Shown here: positions 18,463 through 30,258 of the stretch, one piece after another
How positions within the stretch are numbered: the stretch's first letter is position 1
Layout of the letters: each line of letters starts with the position of its first letter
NCBI RefSeq assembly: GCF_021729865.1
Contig: NZ_CP063400.1
Coordinates: forward strand, 5,257,001 to 5,321,000
Reading direction: 5' to 3'
Source of the DNA: Hydrogenophaga sp. SL48
Lineage (GTDB): Bacteria; Pseudomonadota; Gammaproteobacteria; Burkholderiales; Burkholderiaceae_C
DNA: 64,000 nt
Position numbers and translations under genes: made by a program
Notes under the pieces: generated by a model
Told to the model about the DNA's origin: nothing
The model's input: only the letters and a program-made list of their open reading frames with translations
Databases searched by the model: none

Positions 18463-20364
18463 ATGCGAACGCACCTTCCACCCGATTCGTCCTTCTGTCC
18501 GACCGGTTTGTTGCGGTGGATGGCCTGCGTCAGCCTGCTGGCCGTGCTGGCCTCATGCGGAGGTGGAGAGGCCGAGAGAGGCGCTGGCACTGACACCGCC
18601 GCCAAGGCGTCGGCGGCTGCCGACGACGGCGGTGGCGCGCAGGGCTCCTTGTCGGAAGGATCGCCGTCGTCCTGGGCCGGGGTGATGGGCCCGATCGACG
18701 ACACCCTGTCGAAGATCGGGATTTCGGGCGGGCCCAAGGCGCTCACCTCCCAGGGGGACGCTGTCAGGCTGGCCCATCAGGCCACGTTCGGCCCGACCGA
18801 GGCCCTGGTCCGAGAGATCGGGGAAGAGGGCGCCACGCACTGGATCGCCGACCAGATGAGCCTTCGGCGGACCTTCAAACGGTCGCTCACCGGCACCGAG
18901 GTCGTGCCGATGCCGCTGTCGCGCTACACCAGCGGTGGCACCAACGCGGTTCACAAACACACCAGCAGCACCGTGGAGTTCTGCCAGGGCAGGGGAGACA
19001 ACTGCTGGCGCGACTGGTCATCGAGCACCCCGCTGGTCTGGGACTTCTACCGCAACGCCGTCAACAGCCCCGACCAGCTGCGCCAGCGCGTCGGCCTGGC
19101 CCTGCAGCAGCTGATGGTGGTGTCCAACTTCGAGGTGTCGGGTACCTACGGACTGCGCAACTACAACAACATGCTGCTGGACCACGCGTTCGGCAACTAC
19201 CGCGACCTGTTGCGCAAGGTGATCCTCTCGCCGGTGATGGGCGATTACCTGGACCACGTCAACAACGACAAGCTGGCGCCCAACGAGAACTTCGCGCGCG
19301 AGCTGCTGCAGCTGTTTTCGCTGGGCACCTGCGAGCTCAACACCGACGGCACGCTCAAGAGCGGCGCCTGCATCCCGACCTACAACAACGAGCAGGTGCG
19401 CGCCTACGCCTTCGCGCTCACCGGCTGGACCTACCCCGCCGGCGGCGCGACGCCCTGGGGCTGCTGGCCACGGGGAGCGAACTGCCAGTTCTACGACGGC
19501 GACATGGTCACGGTGGCGGCCTTTCACGACACCCAGCCGCGCGCGCTGCTGTCGGGTGTTTCGCTGGCCTCGGGGCACAGCGCCGCCACCGCGCTCGACG
19601 CGGTGCTCACCAGCCTGATGAACCACCCCAACATCGGGCCCTTCGTCAGCCGCCACCTGATCCAGCAGCTGGTCACCAGCAACCCGAGCCCGGCCTACGT
19701 GCAGCGTGTGGTCACGGCCTTCAACACCGGTCGTTTTGATCGCTTCGGGAGGGGGGTCAAGGGCGACCTCGCGGCCACCGTGGCCGCCGTGCTCCTCGAC
19801 GGCGAGGCCCGGTCGGCGGCGACCAGCAACGGCGGGCGCCTGCGCGAGCCCATCCAGCTGTTCACCGGCGCCGTGCGCGCCCTCAACGGTCGCACCGACG
19901 GCGACGCGCTGGGCTGGTGGTGGGGCGAGGAGTTGCGGCAACACGCCTTCCGCTCGCCCTCGGTCTTCAACTTCTACCCGCCGGACTACCCGGTGGCCGG
20001 CACGCCGCTGGTGGGGCCGGCCTTCGGCATCCACAACGCCAACACCGCGCTCAACCGCCTCAACTTCCTGAACTACCTGATCATGTGGGACGGCTCCAAT
20101 CCCTCGTCCAGTGTGCCGAACGCGGTGGGTACCAAGGTGAACCTGAGCGCGTTCACGACCGATGCGACCAACCCGGAGCGGCTGGTGGACCGCCTGTCGT
20201 TGCTGGTGCTGGGCGAGCGGTTGCCCGATGCGTCTCGGAACGCGGTGCTCACCGCCGTGAGCAGCATCACGCAGAGCAACAGCGGTAGCGCTTACCTGAC
20301 CACCCGCGTCAAGCAGGCCGCCTTCCTGGTGTTGGCCTCCCCGCAGTACCAGATGACCCGTTGA
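18463..20364 (+). CDS. DUF1800 secreted lipoprotein
   Basis: A 633-residue DUF1800 protein. The N terminus is a lipoprotein signal ([17 protein letters not shown], lipobox ASC) followed by a low-complexity Ala/Gly linker. The family core then begins near residue 100 with [20 protein letters not shown]. Conserved family features include [17 protein letters not shown] and [10 protein letters not shown]. It is paired with a DUF1501 gene 8 bp downstream; this pairing is widespread. The family's biochemical role is unknown, and export of both suggests they act together in the envelope. Confidence 0.85.
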   Translation: MRTHLPPDSSFCPTGLLRWMACVSLLAVLASCGGGEAERGAGTDTAAKASAAADDGGGAQGSLSEGSPSSWAGVMGPIDDTLSKIGISGGPKALTSQGDAVRLAHQATFGPTEALVREIGEEGATHWIADQMSLRRTFKRSLTGTEVVPMPLSRYTSGGTNAVHKHTSSTVEFCQGRGDNCWRDWSSSTPLVWDFYRNAVNSPDQLRQRVGLALQQLMVVSNFEVSGTYGLRNYNNMLLDHAFGNYRDLLRKVILSPVMGDYLDHVNNDKLAPNENFARELLQLFSLGTCELNTDGTLKSGACIPTYNNEQVRAYAFALTGWTYPAGGATPWGCWPRGANCQFYDGDMVTVAAFHDTQPRALLSGVSLASGHSAATALDAVLTSLMNHPNIGPFVSRHLIQQLVTSNPSPAYVQRVVTAFNTGRFDRFGRGVKGDLAATVAAVLLDGEARSAATSNGGRLREPIQLFTGAVRALNGRTDGDALGWWWGEELRQHAFRSPSVFNFYPPDYPVAGTPLVGPAFGIHNANTALNRLNFLNYLIMWDGSNPSSSVPNAVGTKVNLSAFTTDATNPERLVDRLSLLVLGERLPDASRNAVLTAVSSITQSNSGSAYLTTRVKQAAFLVLASPQYQMTR

Positions 20365-20371
20365 GATCCAC

Positions 20372-21841
20372 ATGACACACCCCCATTCCATGGAAGCGCT
20401 GCTGATGAACCGCCGTCGCTGGCTGAAGCTGGGCGGGGCCTCCCTCGCGGGAGCCTTCGGTGCGGGCAGCCTCTCGGCCCTGCTCCAGAACCCGGTCAAT
20501 GCCCAGGCCGACGGCTACCGGGCGCTGGTGTGCGTGTTCCTCTACGGCGGCAACGACGGCATGAACATGGTGGTGCCGACCGACGCCACGCGCCATGGCC
20601 AGTACGCCGCCGTCCGGCAGACCCTGGCGCTGCCGCAAAGCAGCCTGATTCCGATCACCGGCACCGGCTTCGGCCTGCACCCGTCCATGACGGCGCTGGC
20701 CTCGGTGTGCAACGCTCAGAAGATCGTGCCGGTGATGAACGTGGGCCCGCTGTTCGGCCCCTTGACCAAGGCAGAGTTCCGCAGCCTGCCCGACACGCAC
20801 CAGCTCATCCCCGACAACCTGTTTTCCCACTCCGACCAGCAGATCCAGTGGGAGTCGTCGAGCGCGACCTCGCTGGTGCGCACGGGCTGGGGCGGGCGCG
20901 CGGTGGACGCCATGATCACCGCGAACCCCTCGATGAACCCGGTGATCTCCGTGGGCGGCAACGGCCACTACGGCCTGTCGGCTTGGGGCACACCGCTGGT
21001 GCTGCCTGGCCCGGGTGGCACCTTCGGTGTCGACAACCTGACGAGCACGGGGGCCACCACCGTGGCGCGCAAAGCGGCACTGGAGGCGATGTATGCCTCG
21101 GCCAACCTGGGCAGCGCCAACGTGCTGCTGGGCAGCTACGCGCAACAGCAGCGCACGGCTTTCGAGATGTCGACCCGGCTCGGCACGATCGTGAAAGTCA
21201 GGCCCGCGCCGACAGCGCCCACCGCGATCGACACCGCGTTTGCGCCGCTCACCGACGCCAGCGGCAACATCACCACGCCCCTGGGCCGCCAGCTGTACCA
21301 GGTGGCCAAACTCATCCAGGGCCGCGCGACAGTGCAGGGCGACAAACAGATTTTCTTTGCGCAGCAGGGCGGCTTCGACACCCACAATGAGCAGATCGCC
21401 GCCACCAGCCTGGTGGGCGAGCACGCCCGGCTGATGCAGTCCCTGGCGGATGCCATGGCCTGCTTCTACAACGCCATGAATGCCATCAACATGGGCCACA
21501 ACGTGACCCTGTTCACCCAGAGCGACTTCGGCCGGACCTTCGCGCCCAACAGCAGTTCCGGCACCGACCACGCCTGGGGCAACCACCACCTGGTCATGGG
21601 TGGGGCGGTCAACGGGGGCGCGGTCTACGGCACCTACCCGACCTTGGTGCTGGGTGGGCCGGACGATGTGGGCGAGGCCAGCTGGGAGCGGCAAGGCCGC
21701 TGGATTCCCACGACCGGCGTCGACCAGTACGCCGCCACCTTGCTCAAATGGTTCGGCGCCAACGACAGCCAGCTCAACACCATCCTGCCCAACCTCACCA
21801 ACTTCGGTTCGGCCCGCGACCTCGGCTTCCTGGCCGCCTGA
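20372..21841 (+). CDS. DUF1501 Tat-exported protein
   Basis: A 489-residue DUF1501 protein. It has a twin-arginine signal, [20 protein letters not shown], beginning at residue 12 of the called ORF, and a core with [30 protein letters not shown] and [20 protein letters not shown]. The last two motifs recall alkaline-phosphatase-superfamily metal sites (Asp/His). The Tat signal implies folding with a cofactor or metal before export. A start at the internal ATG before NRRRW is also possible. It is co-transcribed with the DUF1800 gene. Confidence 0.85.
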   Translation: MTHPHSMEALLMNRRRWLKLGGASLAGAFGAGSLSALLQNPVNAQADGYRALVCVFLYGGNDGMNMVVPTDATRHGQYAAVRQTLALPQSSLIPITGTGFGLHPSMTALASVCNAQKIVPVMNVGPLFGPLTKAEFRSLPDTHQLIPDNLFSHSDQQIQWESSSATSLVRTGWGGRAVDAMITANPSMNPVISVGGNGHYGLSAWGTPLVLPGPGGTFGVDNLTSTGATTVARKAALEAMYASANLGSANVLLGSYAQQQRTAFEMSTRLGTIVKVRPAPTAPTAIDTAFAPLTDASGNITTPLGRQLYQVAKLIQGRATVQGDKQIFFAQQGGFDTHNEQIAATSLVGEHARLMQSLADAMACFYNAMNAINMGHNVTLFTQSDFGRTFAPNSSSGTDHAWGNHHLVMGGAVNGGAVYGTYPTLVLGGPDDVGEASWERQGRWIPTTGVDQYAATLLKWFGANDSQLNTILPNLTNFGSARDLGFLAA

Positions 21842-21859
21842 TCGCGGGCGGCGGTGCGT

Positions 21860-22993
21860 TCACCGCCGGAAGCGGCCCGAGTCGTCGATGATGGACAGGT
21901 CGACGAACTCCAGGCCGGTGTGGTCGCTCGGGCCGTAGCCCAGCTCCAGCCCGCCGAGGTCCAGCTTCTTCAGGCCTTCCAGTGCGTCGCGCAGCTTGGC
22001 CCGCGTCGGGTTGGCGCCCGCGCGCTGCAGCCCGGCCACCAGCACCTTGGCGGCCGCATAACCCTCCAGCATCGCCGGACTCAGGCCTTCCAGGCCCTTG
22101 GCCTTCGCGAGGTCGCCTGCCTCCTTCACGATGGCCGCGGCCAGCGAACGCTCGTTGGGAAACACCTGGGTGACGATGGTGCCGGTCGCGTTGGCGCCCA
22201 GCGACTTCACGAAGCCGCCCGAGGCGTTGTTGGAGTTGGTGATGATCTGCGCCCGCGAACCGGCTTTGCGGATCGCCGCGATGCCGTCCGCGACGGCCAC
22301 GCCCGACCCGATGAACAGCACGGCCTGGGCCCCCGAACTGGCCACCAGTGGTGCGAGGCGGCTGTAGTCGGGCTTGGCCCGGTCGAACTTCTCGATGAAC
22401 AGCGGTGTCTTGCTGACGGAGGCAAAACCCTTCTGGGCGCCCTCGAGCAGGTCGGCGCCGAAGCTGTCGTCCACGTGCACCACACCGATGCGGTGAATGC
22501 CGATCAGGCTCAGGTGCTGCACCGCGCGCTCCGATTCGCGCTGGTAGGGCGCGCGCACGTTGAACAGCCAGGGGTGCGTGGGTTTGTGCAACGCCATGGC
22601 GCCGGTCGACGGCGCCACCAGTGGCACCTTGAATTCATCGAGCAGGGGAATGATGGCCTGGGTGTGCGGGGTGCCACGGGTGAGGAAAAGGCTGAGCACC
22701 TGCCGGTCGGTGATCAGGGTGCGGGCGTTGTCGGCCGCGAGTTTCGGGTCGAACTTGTCGTCCAGGGACTCAAGCTCGATCTTCTGTCCGTTGATGCCGC
22801 CTTTGGCGTTGATCGCGTCGAAATAGAGCTTCGCGCCATCGGTCGTCTCCTTGACCCCGGCGGCCACGGCGCCGCTGAAACCGGCGGTCTGGCCGATGCG
22901 CAGCTGTGCCCAGGTGGGGGTGGCCAGGGCCGAGAACAAGGCCGCTGCGGCGAGGGTCAGGCGCAGATGGCCTGGGCGGGGGGTGTTTTTCAT
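21860..22993 (-). CDS. Branched-chain amino-acid-type ABC transporter substrate-binding protein (LivK-like)
   Basis: A 377-residue periplasmic binding protein. The signal peptide spans MKNTPRPGHLRLTLAAAALF to TWAQ. Two lobes typical of the Peripla_BP_6 family follow (IGQTAGFSGAVAAGVKETTD; VVHVDDSFGADLLEGAQKGF). AAGGAGACAACGAG precedes the ATG at 22993. No permease or ATPase genes lie nearby, so it is an orphan receptor. It converges on the DUF1501 gene. The ligand is unknown. Confidence 0.83.
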   Translation of the reverse strand: MKNTPRPGHLRLTLAAAALFSALATPTWAQLRIGQTAGFSGAVAAGVKETTDGAKLYFDAINAKGGINGQKIELESLDDKFDPKLAADNARTLITDRQVLSLFLTRGTPHTQAIIPLLDEFKVPLVAPSTGAMALHKPTHPWLFNVRAPYQRESERAVQHLSLIGIHRIGVVHVDDSFGADLLEGAQKGFASVSKTPLFIEKFDRAKPDYSRLAPLVASSGAQAVLFIGSGVAVADGIAAIRKAGSRAQIITNSNNASGGFVKSLGANATGTIVTQVFPNERSLAAAIVKEAGDLAKAKGLEGLSPAMLEGYAAAKVLVAGLQRAGANPTRAKLRDALEGLKKLDLGGLELGYGPSDHTGLEFVDLSIIDDSGRFRR

Positions 22994-23124
22994 CTCGTTG
23001 TCTCCTTCTGTGCACACAGTCTATGGGGCCGGTGCCGCTTGGGGATTGTGGAAATGACGTAACGCCGCAGCGGCCCGATGGCTGGCGCTCCTAGAATGTT
23101 TGCCTCTCCACCGGAAGCCCCTTC

Positions 23125-26100
23125 ATGTCTGATGCGCACCCGCTCCTGAACCCCTCTTCTTCGCCCGAGCCTGGGGAGGCCGCGCAGGCCCCCGCAGAAA
23201 CCGGGCTGATCCGCATCCGGGGCGCGCGCCAGCACAACCTGAAAAACATCGACCTCGACATCCGCACTGGTGAGCTCACGGTGGTGACCGGGCCCAGCGG
23301 CTCGGGCAAGTCCAGCCTGGTGTTTGACACGCTGTTCGCCGAGGGCCAGCGCCGCTACGTGGAGACCTTCAGCGCCTACGCGCGCCAGTTCCTCGACCGC
23401 ATGGACAAGCCGGCGGTGGATCGGGTGGACGGCGTGCCGCCCGCCATCGCCATCGACCAGACCAACCCGGTGCGCAGCTCGCGCTCGACGGTGGGCACGA
23501 TGACCGAGCTGAACGACCACCTGAAGCTGCTGTTCGCGCGCGGCGCCGACCTGTTCGACCGCGAGACCGCGCTGCCGGTGCGGCACGATTCGCCGGAGTC
23601 GATCTACGCCGAGTTGCAGAAGCGTTGTGTGGGATTCACCGCCGGGCCGCCCCAAGGTGAATCAGCCCCCTCGGGGGGCAGCGAACCACGCGCAGCGGGG
23701 AGCGTGGGGGCAAATGGTTCCGATCCCCGGCTGGTCGTGACCTTCCCGGTCGAGCTGCCCGCCAGCACCACACCCGAAGAAATCGAACAGTGGCTCTCTG
23801 CCAGCGGTTACACGCGGGTGCAGGCCGAACGGATCGTCCAGCGCGCTGCGCCGGCGCCCGATGCCAAAGCGGCGAAAGCCGCCAAAACCACCAAGGCCAA
23901 GGGTGCTGCGCCCAGCGAATCGGTGAAGGTGCTCGACGTGGTGGCCGACCGCTTCCGCATCGGCACCGCCGAGCAGGTGCGTGTGATGGAGGCCATCGAA
24001 GCCGGCCTCAAGCGCGGCAGCGGCAAGCTGATGGTGTATGTGCTGGGCGAGGAGGGAGCGAGCCGCCCCGACGCCGGGCCGCCCCAAGGCGGGGCAGCCC
24101 CCTCGGGGGGCAGCGAACCACGCGCAGCGGGGAGCGTGGGGGCCTCCATCGTCTGGCGGTTCTCGACCGGCCTGCATTGCCCCGAAAGCGACATCCGCTA
24201 CACCGACCCGACGCCGTCGATGTTCTCGTTCAACTCGGCCGTGGGCGCCTGCGAGGCCTGCCGCGGTTTCGGCCGCGTGATCGGGGTGGACTACGGGCTC
24301 GTGATCCCGAACGACAAGCTCACCTTGCGCAACGGCGCGATCAAGATCTTCCAGACCCCCGCCTGGAAAGAAGCGCAGGACGACCTGATGCGCCACGCTG
24401 AAAGCGCGGGCATCCCGCGCGACACGCCCTGGAACAAACTCACGCCCGAGCAGCAGCACTGGGTCAAGGCCGGTTCGCCGAACTGGAACGGCAAGTGGAA
24501 CCAGCACTGGTTCGGCATCGCGCGCTTCTTCGAGTACCTGGAGAGCAAGGCCTACAAGATGCACATCCGCGTGCTCTTGTCCAAGTACCGCAGCTACACC
24601 GAATGCCCGAGCTGCGGCGGCGCGCGCCTGAAGACCGACAGCCTGCTCTGGCGCATCGGCACCAAGGCCCAGGCCGACGCGGTGCTGCCGCCCGAAAGAC
24701 GCTACCTGCCGAAGGGCGTGAAATGGTCGCGTGCGCAGCTGGAGGCTTTGCCCGGCCTGTGTCTGCACGACCTGATGCTGCTGCCGCTGGACAAGTTGCG
24801 GGTGTTTTTTGCGGCGCTGGACAAGACGCTGGTCCCGGCGGGCTCGGACCTCGCGGGGGCCGGCCAGGCGCAGGCGGTGCGCCTGCTGTTCGAAGAAATC
24901 AACACCCGCATCCGCTACCTGTGTGAGGTCGGCATCGGTTACCTCACGCTGGACCGCCAGAGCCGCACGCTCAGCGGCGGCGAGGTGCAGCGCATCAACC
25001 TCACCACGGCGCTCGGCACCTCGCTGGTGAACACGCTCTTCGTGCTCGACGAACCCAGCATCGGCCTGCACCCGCGCGACATGGCGCGCATCAACGACGC
25101 CATGCTGCGCCTGCGCGACGCGGGCAACACGCTGGTGGTGGTGGAGCACGACCCGGCCGTGATGCTGGCCGCCGACCGCCTGATCGACATGGGCCCAGGC
25201 CCGGGCGAGCGCGGCGGACAGATCGTGTTCGACGGCACGCCCGAAGCGATCCGCAGCGCCGACACGCTGACCGGCGCCTACCTCGGCGCGCGCAAGACCG
25301 TGGGCATGGGCTTCAAGCGCATGGTGACCGACAGCACGCCCAGGCTCATCCTCGAAGGCGCGCGCGAACACAACCTGCAGAACGTGAGTGTCGAGTTCCC
25401 ACTGCAGCGGCTGGTGGTGATCACCGGCGTGTCCGGCTCGGGCAAGTCGAGCCTGATCCAGGACGTGCTCGCGCCCGCGCTGCTGCGCCACTTCGGCAAG
25501 TCCACCGACGCGCCGGGCGCACACGACCGCCTGCTCGGCGCCGACTTCCTGAGCGAGGTCGTTTTCGTCGACCAGTCGCCCATCGGCAAGACCGCGCGCT
25601 CCAACCCGGTGAGCTATGTGGGCGCCTGGGACGCCGTGCGCGCCCTGTTTGCCGACGCGCCGCTGTCGCGTCAGCGCAGCTACACCGCGAGCAAGTTCAG
25701 CTTCAACAGCGGCGACGGGCGTTGCCCCACCTGTGGCGGCTCCGGCTTCGAGCACGTGGAGATGCAGTTCCTGAGCGACGTGTATTTGCGCTGCCCGGAT
25801 TGCGACGGCAAACGCTACCGGCCCGAGATTCTGGAAGTGAAGATTGAACGCGGTGCCCGCTGGTTCAACGTGGCCGACGTGCTGGACCTCACCGTGAGCG
25901 AGGCCGCCGCGCTGTTTGCGGCCGATCGCGAAGTCATCCGCGCGCTGCAGCCCATCGTGGACGTGGGGCTGGAGTACGTGAAACTGGGTCAGCCGGTGCC
26001 CACGCTCTCGGGCGGCGAGGCGCAGCGCCTGAAGCTCGCGGGCTTTCTCGCCGAGGCCGCCAAGACGGCGAGCGCCAGCCGCCAGCCGATCTCGCGCAAG

Positions 26101-29100
26101 GGCACGCTGTTCCTGTTCGACGAACCCACCACCGGCCTGCACTTCGACGACATCGCCAAGCTCATGCGCTCGCTGCGCAAGTTGCTGGACGCCGGGCATT
26201 CACTGATCGTGATCGAGCACAACCTCGATGTGATCCGCGCCGCCGACTGGCTGATCGACCTCGGTCCCGAGGGGGGTGCGGGCGGTGGCCTGGTGGTGGC
26301 CGAGGGCGCGCCCGAAGAGGTGCGGCAACACGCCAGCAGCCACACCGCCAAGGCCCTGCGCGACTACGCCGAGTCCATGGGCGAGGTGCACGCGGTGCAC
26401 GAAGGCCGGCTGGTCGACTACCTGAAGCAGCCGCAGCGCCAGCGGGCTTCGGCCGCGCGCGCCGCGGGCCACAGCAACGCCATCCGCATCGTCAACGCCA
26501 AGGAGCACAACCTCAAGAACCTGAGCGTGGACATCCCGCGCGGCCAGTTCAACGTGATCTCCGGCGTGAGCGGTTCGGGCAAGTCCACGCTGGCCTTCGA
26601 CATCCTGTTCAACGAAGGCCAGCGGCGCTACCTCGAATCGCTCAACGCCTACGCGCGCAGCATCGTGCAGCCGGCCGGCCGGCCCGAGGTGGATGCGGTC
26701 TACGGCATCCCGCCCACGGTGGCGATCGAGCAGCGGCTCAGCCGCGGCGGGCGCAAGAGCACGGTGGGCACCACCACCGAGGTCTGGCACTTCCTGCGCC
26801 TGCTCTACGTGAAGCTGGGAACACAGCATTGCGTGCACGACGGCGCTGCGGTCATGCCGCAGAGCCCCGAGAGCATCGCCGCCGCCATCCTCACGCGCTA
26901 CGCCGGCCAACACATCGGCCTGCTGGCGCCGCTGGTGGTCAACCGCAAAGGCGTCTACACCGAGCTGGCCGACTGGGCGCGCCCTCGCGGCCACACGCAC
27001 CTGCGCGTGGACGGCGAGTTCCTGCCCACCAGCGGTTTCCCGCGCATCGACCGCTTCAAGGAGCACACCATCGAACTGCCGGTGGCCGACGGCGTGGTGG
27101 ACCCGGCCAACGAGGCCTGGTTGCGCAGCCAGCTCAGCAAGGCGCTGGAGATCGGCAAAGGGCAGGTGCATGTGCTGCACCAGATGCAGGGCCTGGCGCA
27201 GGCCATGGTGGACGGCACGTCCACCGTGGGCCTGGGCAAACTGGAGGTCTTCTCCACCAACCGCGCCTGCCCGGTCTGCGCAACCAGCTACCCCGAGCTG
27301 GACCCGCGCCTGTTTTCGTACAACAGCAAACACGGCTGGTGCCCCGACTGCGTGGGCACGGGCCTGGCGCTCTCGCGCGAGCAGCGCAAGGCGCTGGACG
27401 ATTCGGTGCGCGACGACAACGAACGTGGCCGCGAACAGAGTTTCGCCGAGCCCGAGGTGGAAGACCTGGCCGATCGACCCTGCCCGGCTTGCGAAGGCAC
27501 CCGTCTCAATGCGCAGGCCCGTGCGGTGAAGTTCGGCGGTGTGGGGATCACCGACGTGGCCCGTCTGTCGGTGAATGAAGTCCGCTCTTGGGTGCAGGGC
27601 TTGCTGAAAGTGGCCGCGCTGACGAGCCGCGAAGCCGACATCGCGCGCGACCTGCTGCCCGAGATCGAAAGCCGCCTCGCCTTTCTCGAAGAGGTGGGCC
27701 TGAACTACCTCACGCTCGACCGCGGCGCGCCCACGCTCAGCGGTGGCGAGGCGCAGCGCATCCGCCTGGCCGCGCAGCTCGGCAGCAACCTGCAGGGCGT
27801 GTGTTACGTGCTCGACGAACCCACCATCGGCCTGCACGCCCGCGACAACGCCATCCTGCTCAACGCCCTGCACAAGCTCGGCGAGATGGGCAACACCCTG
27901 GTGGTGGTGGAACACGACGAAGACACCATCCGCCGCGCCGACCACATCATCGACATCGGTCCCAGCGCGGGCAAACGCGGTGGTCGTGTGGTGGCGCAGG
28001 GAACGGTCGCCGACCTGTCTGCGAATGAAGAGTCCGTCACCGGGCGCTACCTGCTGCACGCGATGAAACACCCGCTGCAGCCGCGGCGAGCCGTGGATGC
28101 GGCGGCTCCTGCACTCGAAGTCCGCGGCGCCAAGCTGCACAACCTGCAGAACCTCAACGTCGCCGTCCCCCTGCAACGCCTGGTCGTCATCACCGGCGTC
28201 AGCGGCTCCGGCAAATCCACCATCGCGCGCGACGTGCTGCTCACCAACGCGGCCGCCGCGGTGTCCGCCCGCAGCACCTTCGCCGGTCGTCAGGCCTGGG
28301 ACAACGACGGCGTGCGCCCGGCCTGGGTGGGCTGCGACAAGCTGCTGGGCTCCGAGGTGGTGGACCGCGTGCTCGAAGTCGACCAGACCCCCATCGGCAA
28401 AACGCCGCGCAGCTGCCCGGCCACCTACATCGGTTTCTGGGACACGGTGCGCAAGCTGTTTGCCGACACGCTGGAAGCCAAGGCGCGCGGCTACGGCCCG
28501 GGCCGCTTCAGCTTCAACACCGGCGAAGGCCGCTGCCCGGGCTGCGAAGGGCAGGGCATGCGCACCATCGAGATGAGCTTCCTGCCCGACGTGAAAGTGC
28601 CCTGCGAGGTCTGCCACGGCGCGCGCTTCAACCCCGAGACCCTGGCCGTGAGCTGGAAGGGCAAGAGCATCGGCGACGTGCTGCAGATGGAGGTGGACGA
28701 GGCGGTGGGGTTCTTCGCCAGCATGCCCAACATCAGCCACCCGCTGCAGCTGCTGAAAGACGTGGGCCTGGGGTACCTCACGCTCGGCCAGCCCAGCCCC
28801 ACGCTCAGCGGCGGCGAGGCGCAGCGCATCAAGCTCGTCACCGAACTCAGCAAGGTGCGCGACGACGTCACGCGCCGCGGCCAGAAGGCGCCGCACACGC
28901 TGTATGTGCTCGACGAGCCGACCGTGGGCCTGCACATGGCCGACGTGGAAAAGCTCATCCGCGTGCTGCACCGCCTGGTGGATGGTGGTCACAGCGTGAT
29001 CGTGATCGAGCACGATCTGGACGTGATGGCCGAAGCCGACTGGATCATCGACCTCGGCCCCGAAGGCGGCTCGGGTGGCGGACGCATCGTGGCGGCGACC

Positions 29101-29193
29101 ACGCCGGAAGCCGTGGTGCGGCTGGGCACGCACACCGGCAAGGTGTTGGGGCCCGTGCTGGCCCGTGGCGCTCCAGTGGCGCTGGTGGCCTGA
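23125..29193 (+). CDS. uvrA: Double-length UvrA (two tandem UvrA units) with repeat-derived insertions
   Basis: A 2022-residue excinuclease ABC subunit A-like ATPase. Ordinary UvrA is about 940-1000 residues with two ABC modules. This protein has four Walker A motifs, G(P/V)SGSGKS(S/T), at residues about 56, 768, 1147 and 1691. It also has four LSGGE(V/A)QR signatures and matching LDEP Walker B segments, i.e. two UvrA units fused head to tail. CxxC zinc-module pairs are visible ([35 protein letters not shown]). Residues 173-196 and 317-340 are nearly identical 24-residue insertions encoded by copies of the GC-rich intergenic repeat. The product should bind damaged DNA and is probably a second UvrA (UvrA2-like) paralog rather than the housekeeping one. 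Confidence 0.9.
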   Translation: MSDAHPLLNPSSSPEPGEAAQAPAETGLIRIRGARQHNLKNIDLDIRTGELTVVTGPSGSGKSSLVFDTLFAEGQRRYVETFSAYARQFLDRMDKPAVDRVDGVPPAIAIDQTNPVRSSRSTVGTMTELNDHLKLLFARGADLFDRETALPVRHDSPESIYAELQKRCVGFTAGPPQGESAPSGGSEPRAAGSVGANGSDPRLVVTFPVELPASTTPEEIEQWLSASGYTRVQAERIVQRAAPAPDAKAAKAAKTTKAKGAAPSESVKVLDVVADRFRIGTAEQVRVMEAIEAGLKRGSGKLMVYVLGEEGASRPDAGPPQGGAAPSGGSEPRAAGSVGASIVWRFSTGLHCPESDIRYTDPTPSMFSFNSAVGACEACRGFGRVIGVDYGLVIPNDKLTLRNGAIKIFQTPAWKEAQDDLMRHAESAGIPRDTPWNKLTPEQQHWVKAGSPNWNGKWNQHWFGIARFFEYLESKAYKMHIRVLLSKYRSYTECPSCGGARLKTDSLLWRIGTKAQADAVLPPERRYLPKGVKWSRAQLEALPGLCLHDLMLLPLDKLRVFFAALDKTLVPAGSDLAGAGQAQAVRLLFEEINTRIRYLCEVGIGYLTLDRQSRTLSGGEVQRINLTTALGTSLVNTLFVLDEPSIGLHPRDMARINDAMLRLRDAGNTLVVVEHDPAVMLAADRLIDMGPGPGERGGQIVFDGTPEAIRSADTLTGAYLGARKTVGMGFKRMVTDSTPRLILEGAREHNLQNVSVEFPLQRLVVITGVSGSGKSSLIQDVLAPALLRHFGKSTDAPGAHDRLLGADFLSEVVFVDQSPIGKTARSNPVSYVGAWDAVRALFADAPLSRQRSYTASKFSFNSGDGRCPTCGGSGFEHVEMQFLSDVYLRCPDCDGKRYRPEILEVKIERGARWFNVADVLDLTVSEAAALFAADREVIRALQPIVDVGLEYVKLGQPVPTLSGGEAQRLKLAGFLAEAAKTASASRQPISRKGTLFLFDEPTTGLHFDDIAKLMRSLRKLLDAGHSLIVIEHNLDVIRAADWLIDLGPEGGAGGGLVVAEGAPEEVRQHASSHTAKALRDYAESMGEVHAVHEGRLVDYLKQPQRQRASAARAAGHSNAIRIVNAKEHNLKNLSVDIPRGQFNVISGVSGSGKSTLAFDILFNEGQRRYLESLNAYARSIVQPAGRPEVDAVYGIPPTVAIEQRLSRGGRKSTVGTTTEVWHFLRLLYVKLGTQHCVHDGAAVMPQSPESIAAAILTRYAGQHIGLLAPLVVNRKGVYTELADWARPRGHTHLRVDGEFLPTSGFPRIDRFKEHTIELPVADGVVDPANEAWLRSQLSKALEIGKGQVHVLHQMQGLAQAMVDGTSTVGLGKLEVFSTNRACPVCATSYPELDPRLFSYNSKHGWCPDCVGTGLALSREQRKALDDSVRDDNERGREQSFAEPEVEDLADRPCPACEGTRLNAQARAVKFGGVGITDVARLSVNEVRSWVQGLLKVAALTSREADIARDLLPEIESRLAFLEEVGLNYLTLDRGAPTLSGGEAQRIRLAAQLGSNLQGVCYVLDEPTIGLHARDNAILLNALHKLGEMGNTLVVVEHDEDTIRRADHIIDIGPSAGKRGGRVVAQGTVADLSANEESVTGRYLLHAMKHPLQPRRAVDAAAPALEVRGAKLHNLQNLNVAVPLQRLVVITGVSGSGKSTIARDVLLTNAAAAVSARSTFAGRQAWDNDGVRPAWVGCDKLLGSEVVDRVLEVDQTPIGKTPRSCPATYIGFWDTVRKLFADTLEAKARGYGPGRFSFNTGEGRCPGCEGQGMRTIEMSFLPDVKVPCEVCHGARFNPETLAVSWKGKSIGDVLQMEVDEAVGFFASMPNISHPLQLLKDVGLGYLTLGQPSPTLSGGEAQRIKLVTELSKVRDDVTRRGQKAPHTLYVLDEPTVGLHMADVEKLIRVLHRLVDGGHSVIVIEHDLDVMAEADWIIDLGPEGGSGGGRIVAATTPEAVVRLGTHTGKVLGPVLARGAPVALVA
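23641..23712 (+). repeat. Intergenic repeat copy inserted in frame in uvrA (copy 1)
   Basis: Seventy-two bases encode [20 protein letters not shown] plus SVGA (uvrA residues 173-196). The DNA (GGGCCGCCCCAAGG, CCCCCTCGGGGGGCAGCGA, GCGGGGAGCGTGGGGG) matches the tandem repeat next to glgP at 60454-60621 and a second copy 432 bp downstream. A length that is a multiple of three keeps the frame open. Confidence 0.85.
24073..24144 (+). repeat. Intergenic repeat copy inserted in frame in uvrA (copy 2)
   Basis: The second 72-base in-frame copy encodes [20 protein letters not shown] plus SVGA (uvrA residues 317-340). It has the same reading frame and boundaries as copy 1 and differs mainly at codons 6-8. 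The two copies bracket a lysine/alanine-rich segment of the first UvrA unit. Confidence 0.85.
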
Positions 29194-29228
29194 GGTCTTC
29201 CGGGGCCCCGGCGGTGTGGTGCCGCCGT

Positions 29229-30131
29229 TCAGGGGCGCCCGGCGCCCGGCACGCTGACCGTCGTGGTCCAGATCGCGGCCTCGCGTGCCGCCTGGCGGGC
29301 GTGTTCGTTGAAGTCCGGGGCGACACAGACGAACAGGGTGCGCCCGTCCGGGCCGCCCAGCGTGCAGGCGAACGCGCCCTGGTCGCCGGTGGAAAGGCTG
29401 TCGAGCACCTCGCCGCCGGGGGCCATGCGCACCACGCGGTGGCCGACGGCGTCGGCGAACCAGACCGCGCCGTCGGCGTCGAGTGTGGCGCCGTCGGGCG
29501 CGGCCTTCAGGCTGCCCAGCACCGAGGCCATGTCGGTCAGCGCAGGCAGGTCGCCGAAGCGGGCCCAGTCGCGGCGGGGGCCCAGGCTGCCATCGGCCCG
29601 GATGTCGAAGGCCGAGATGCGGTTGCCCATGGTCTCGCCCACGATCAGGGTCTGGCCATCGGGCGTGATCATGCTGCCGTTGGGGAAGTAGAGCCCGGTG
29701 GCCGCTTCGTGCACCGAGCCGTCGGGATCAACCCGCGCCAGCGTGGCCGTGTGCGGCGTGCCGCCGCCCATCAGGTCGAAGCCGAAGTTGCCGACGTAGG
29801 CGCGGCCCTGGGCATCGACCACCATGTCGTTGGCGTGGCCGCCCGCCACCGACGACAGGTCGGCGTGGGTGACGAGTTGGCCGTCGGCTTCCTGCCGCAG
29901 GACCCGGCGGTCGCGCATCGACACCACCAGCAGGCGGCCGTCGGGCAGCCAGCCCATGCCCGAGGGTTGCCCGGGCACCTCGGCCACCGGCGTCACCTCG
30001 CCCTGCAGGTCCACCCGCACGATCTGGTGGGTGTAGAAGTCCGACAGCCAGAGCTGCCCGTCGTGCCAGCGTGGGCTTTCAAAGAAGGTGTAACCCGAGA
30101 TGAACGGCGAAAAAGGCGCGGGGATGCTCAT
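29229..30131 (-). CDS. SMP-30/gluconolactonase-family beta-propeller protein
   Basis: A 300-residue SMP-30/LRE-like six-bladed propeller, probably a calcium- or zinc-dependent lactonase. Family features are the early metal-site Glu in FFESPRWHDGQLWLSDF, HANDMVVDAQGRAYVGNFG and YFPNGSMITPDG (Asn ligand), and DADGAVWFADAVGHRVVR. CAGGAGACACC precedes the ATG at 30131; the longer open frame upstream is not supported. It converges on uvrA with 35 bp between. The substrate lactone is unknown. Confidence 0.83.
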   Translation of the reverse strand: MSIPAPFSPFISGYTFFESPRWHDGQLWLSDFYTHQIVRVDLQGEVTPVAEVPGQPSGMGWLPDGRLLVVSMRDRRVLRQEADGQLVTHADLSSVAGGHANDMVVDAQGRAYVGNFGFDLMGGGTPHTATLARVDPDGSVHEAATGLYFPNGSMITPDGQTLIVGETMGNRISAFDIRADGSLGPRRDWARFGDLPALTDMASVLGSLKAAPDGATLDADGAVWFADAVGHRVVRMAPGGEVLDSLSTGDQGAFACTLGGPDGRTLFVCVAPDFNEHARQAAREAAIWTTTVSVPGAGRP

Positions 30132-30258
30132 GGTGTCTCCTGAATGTTGTGGGGGCGGGAACGGCGCCACCTTAGGGCACGACCCTGGCCGGCCGCAAGC
30201 AGAACCAATCACCTGCGCGACGCGGCGCTCCGCGAAGCCCGTGCGGTACCCTGCGCCG

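Noticed and set aside
23662..29133. Very long antisense open frames (845 and 977 codons) opposite uvrA
   Set aside because: High GC and strong third-position bias leave the complementary frame open. The translations are His/Ala/Arg-rich without motifs, and the plus strand encodes clear ABC ATPase motifs throughout.
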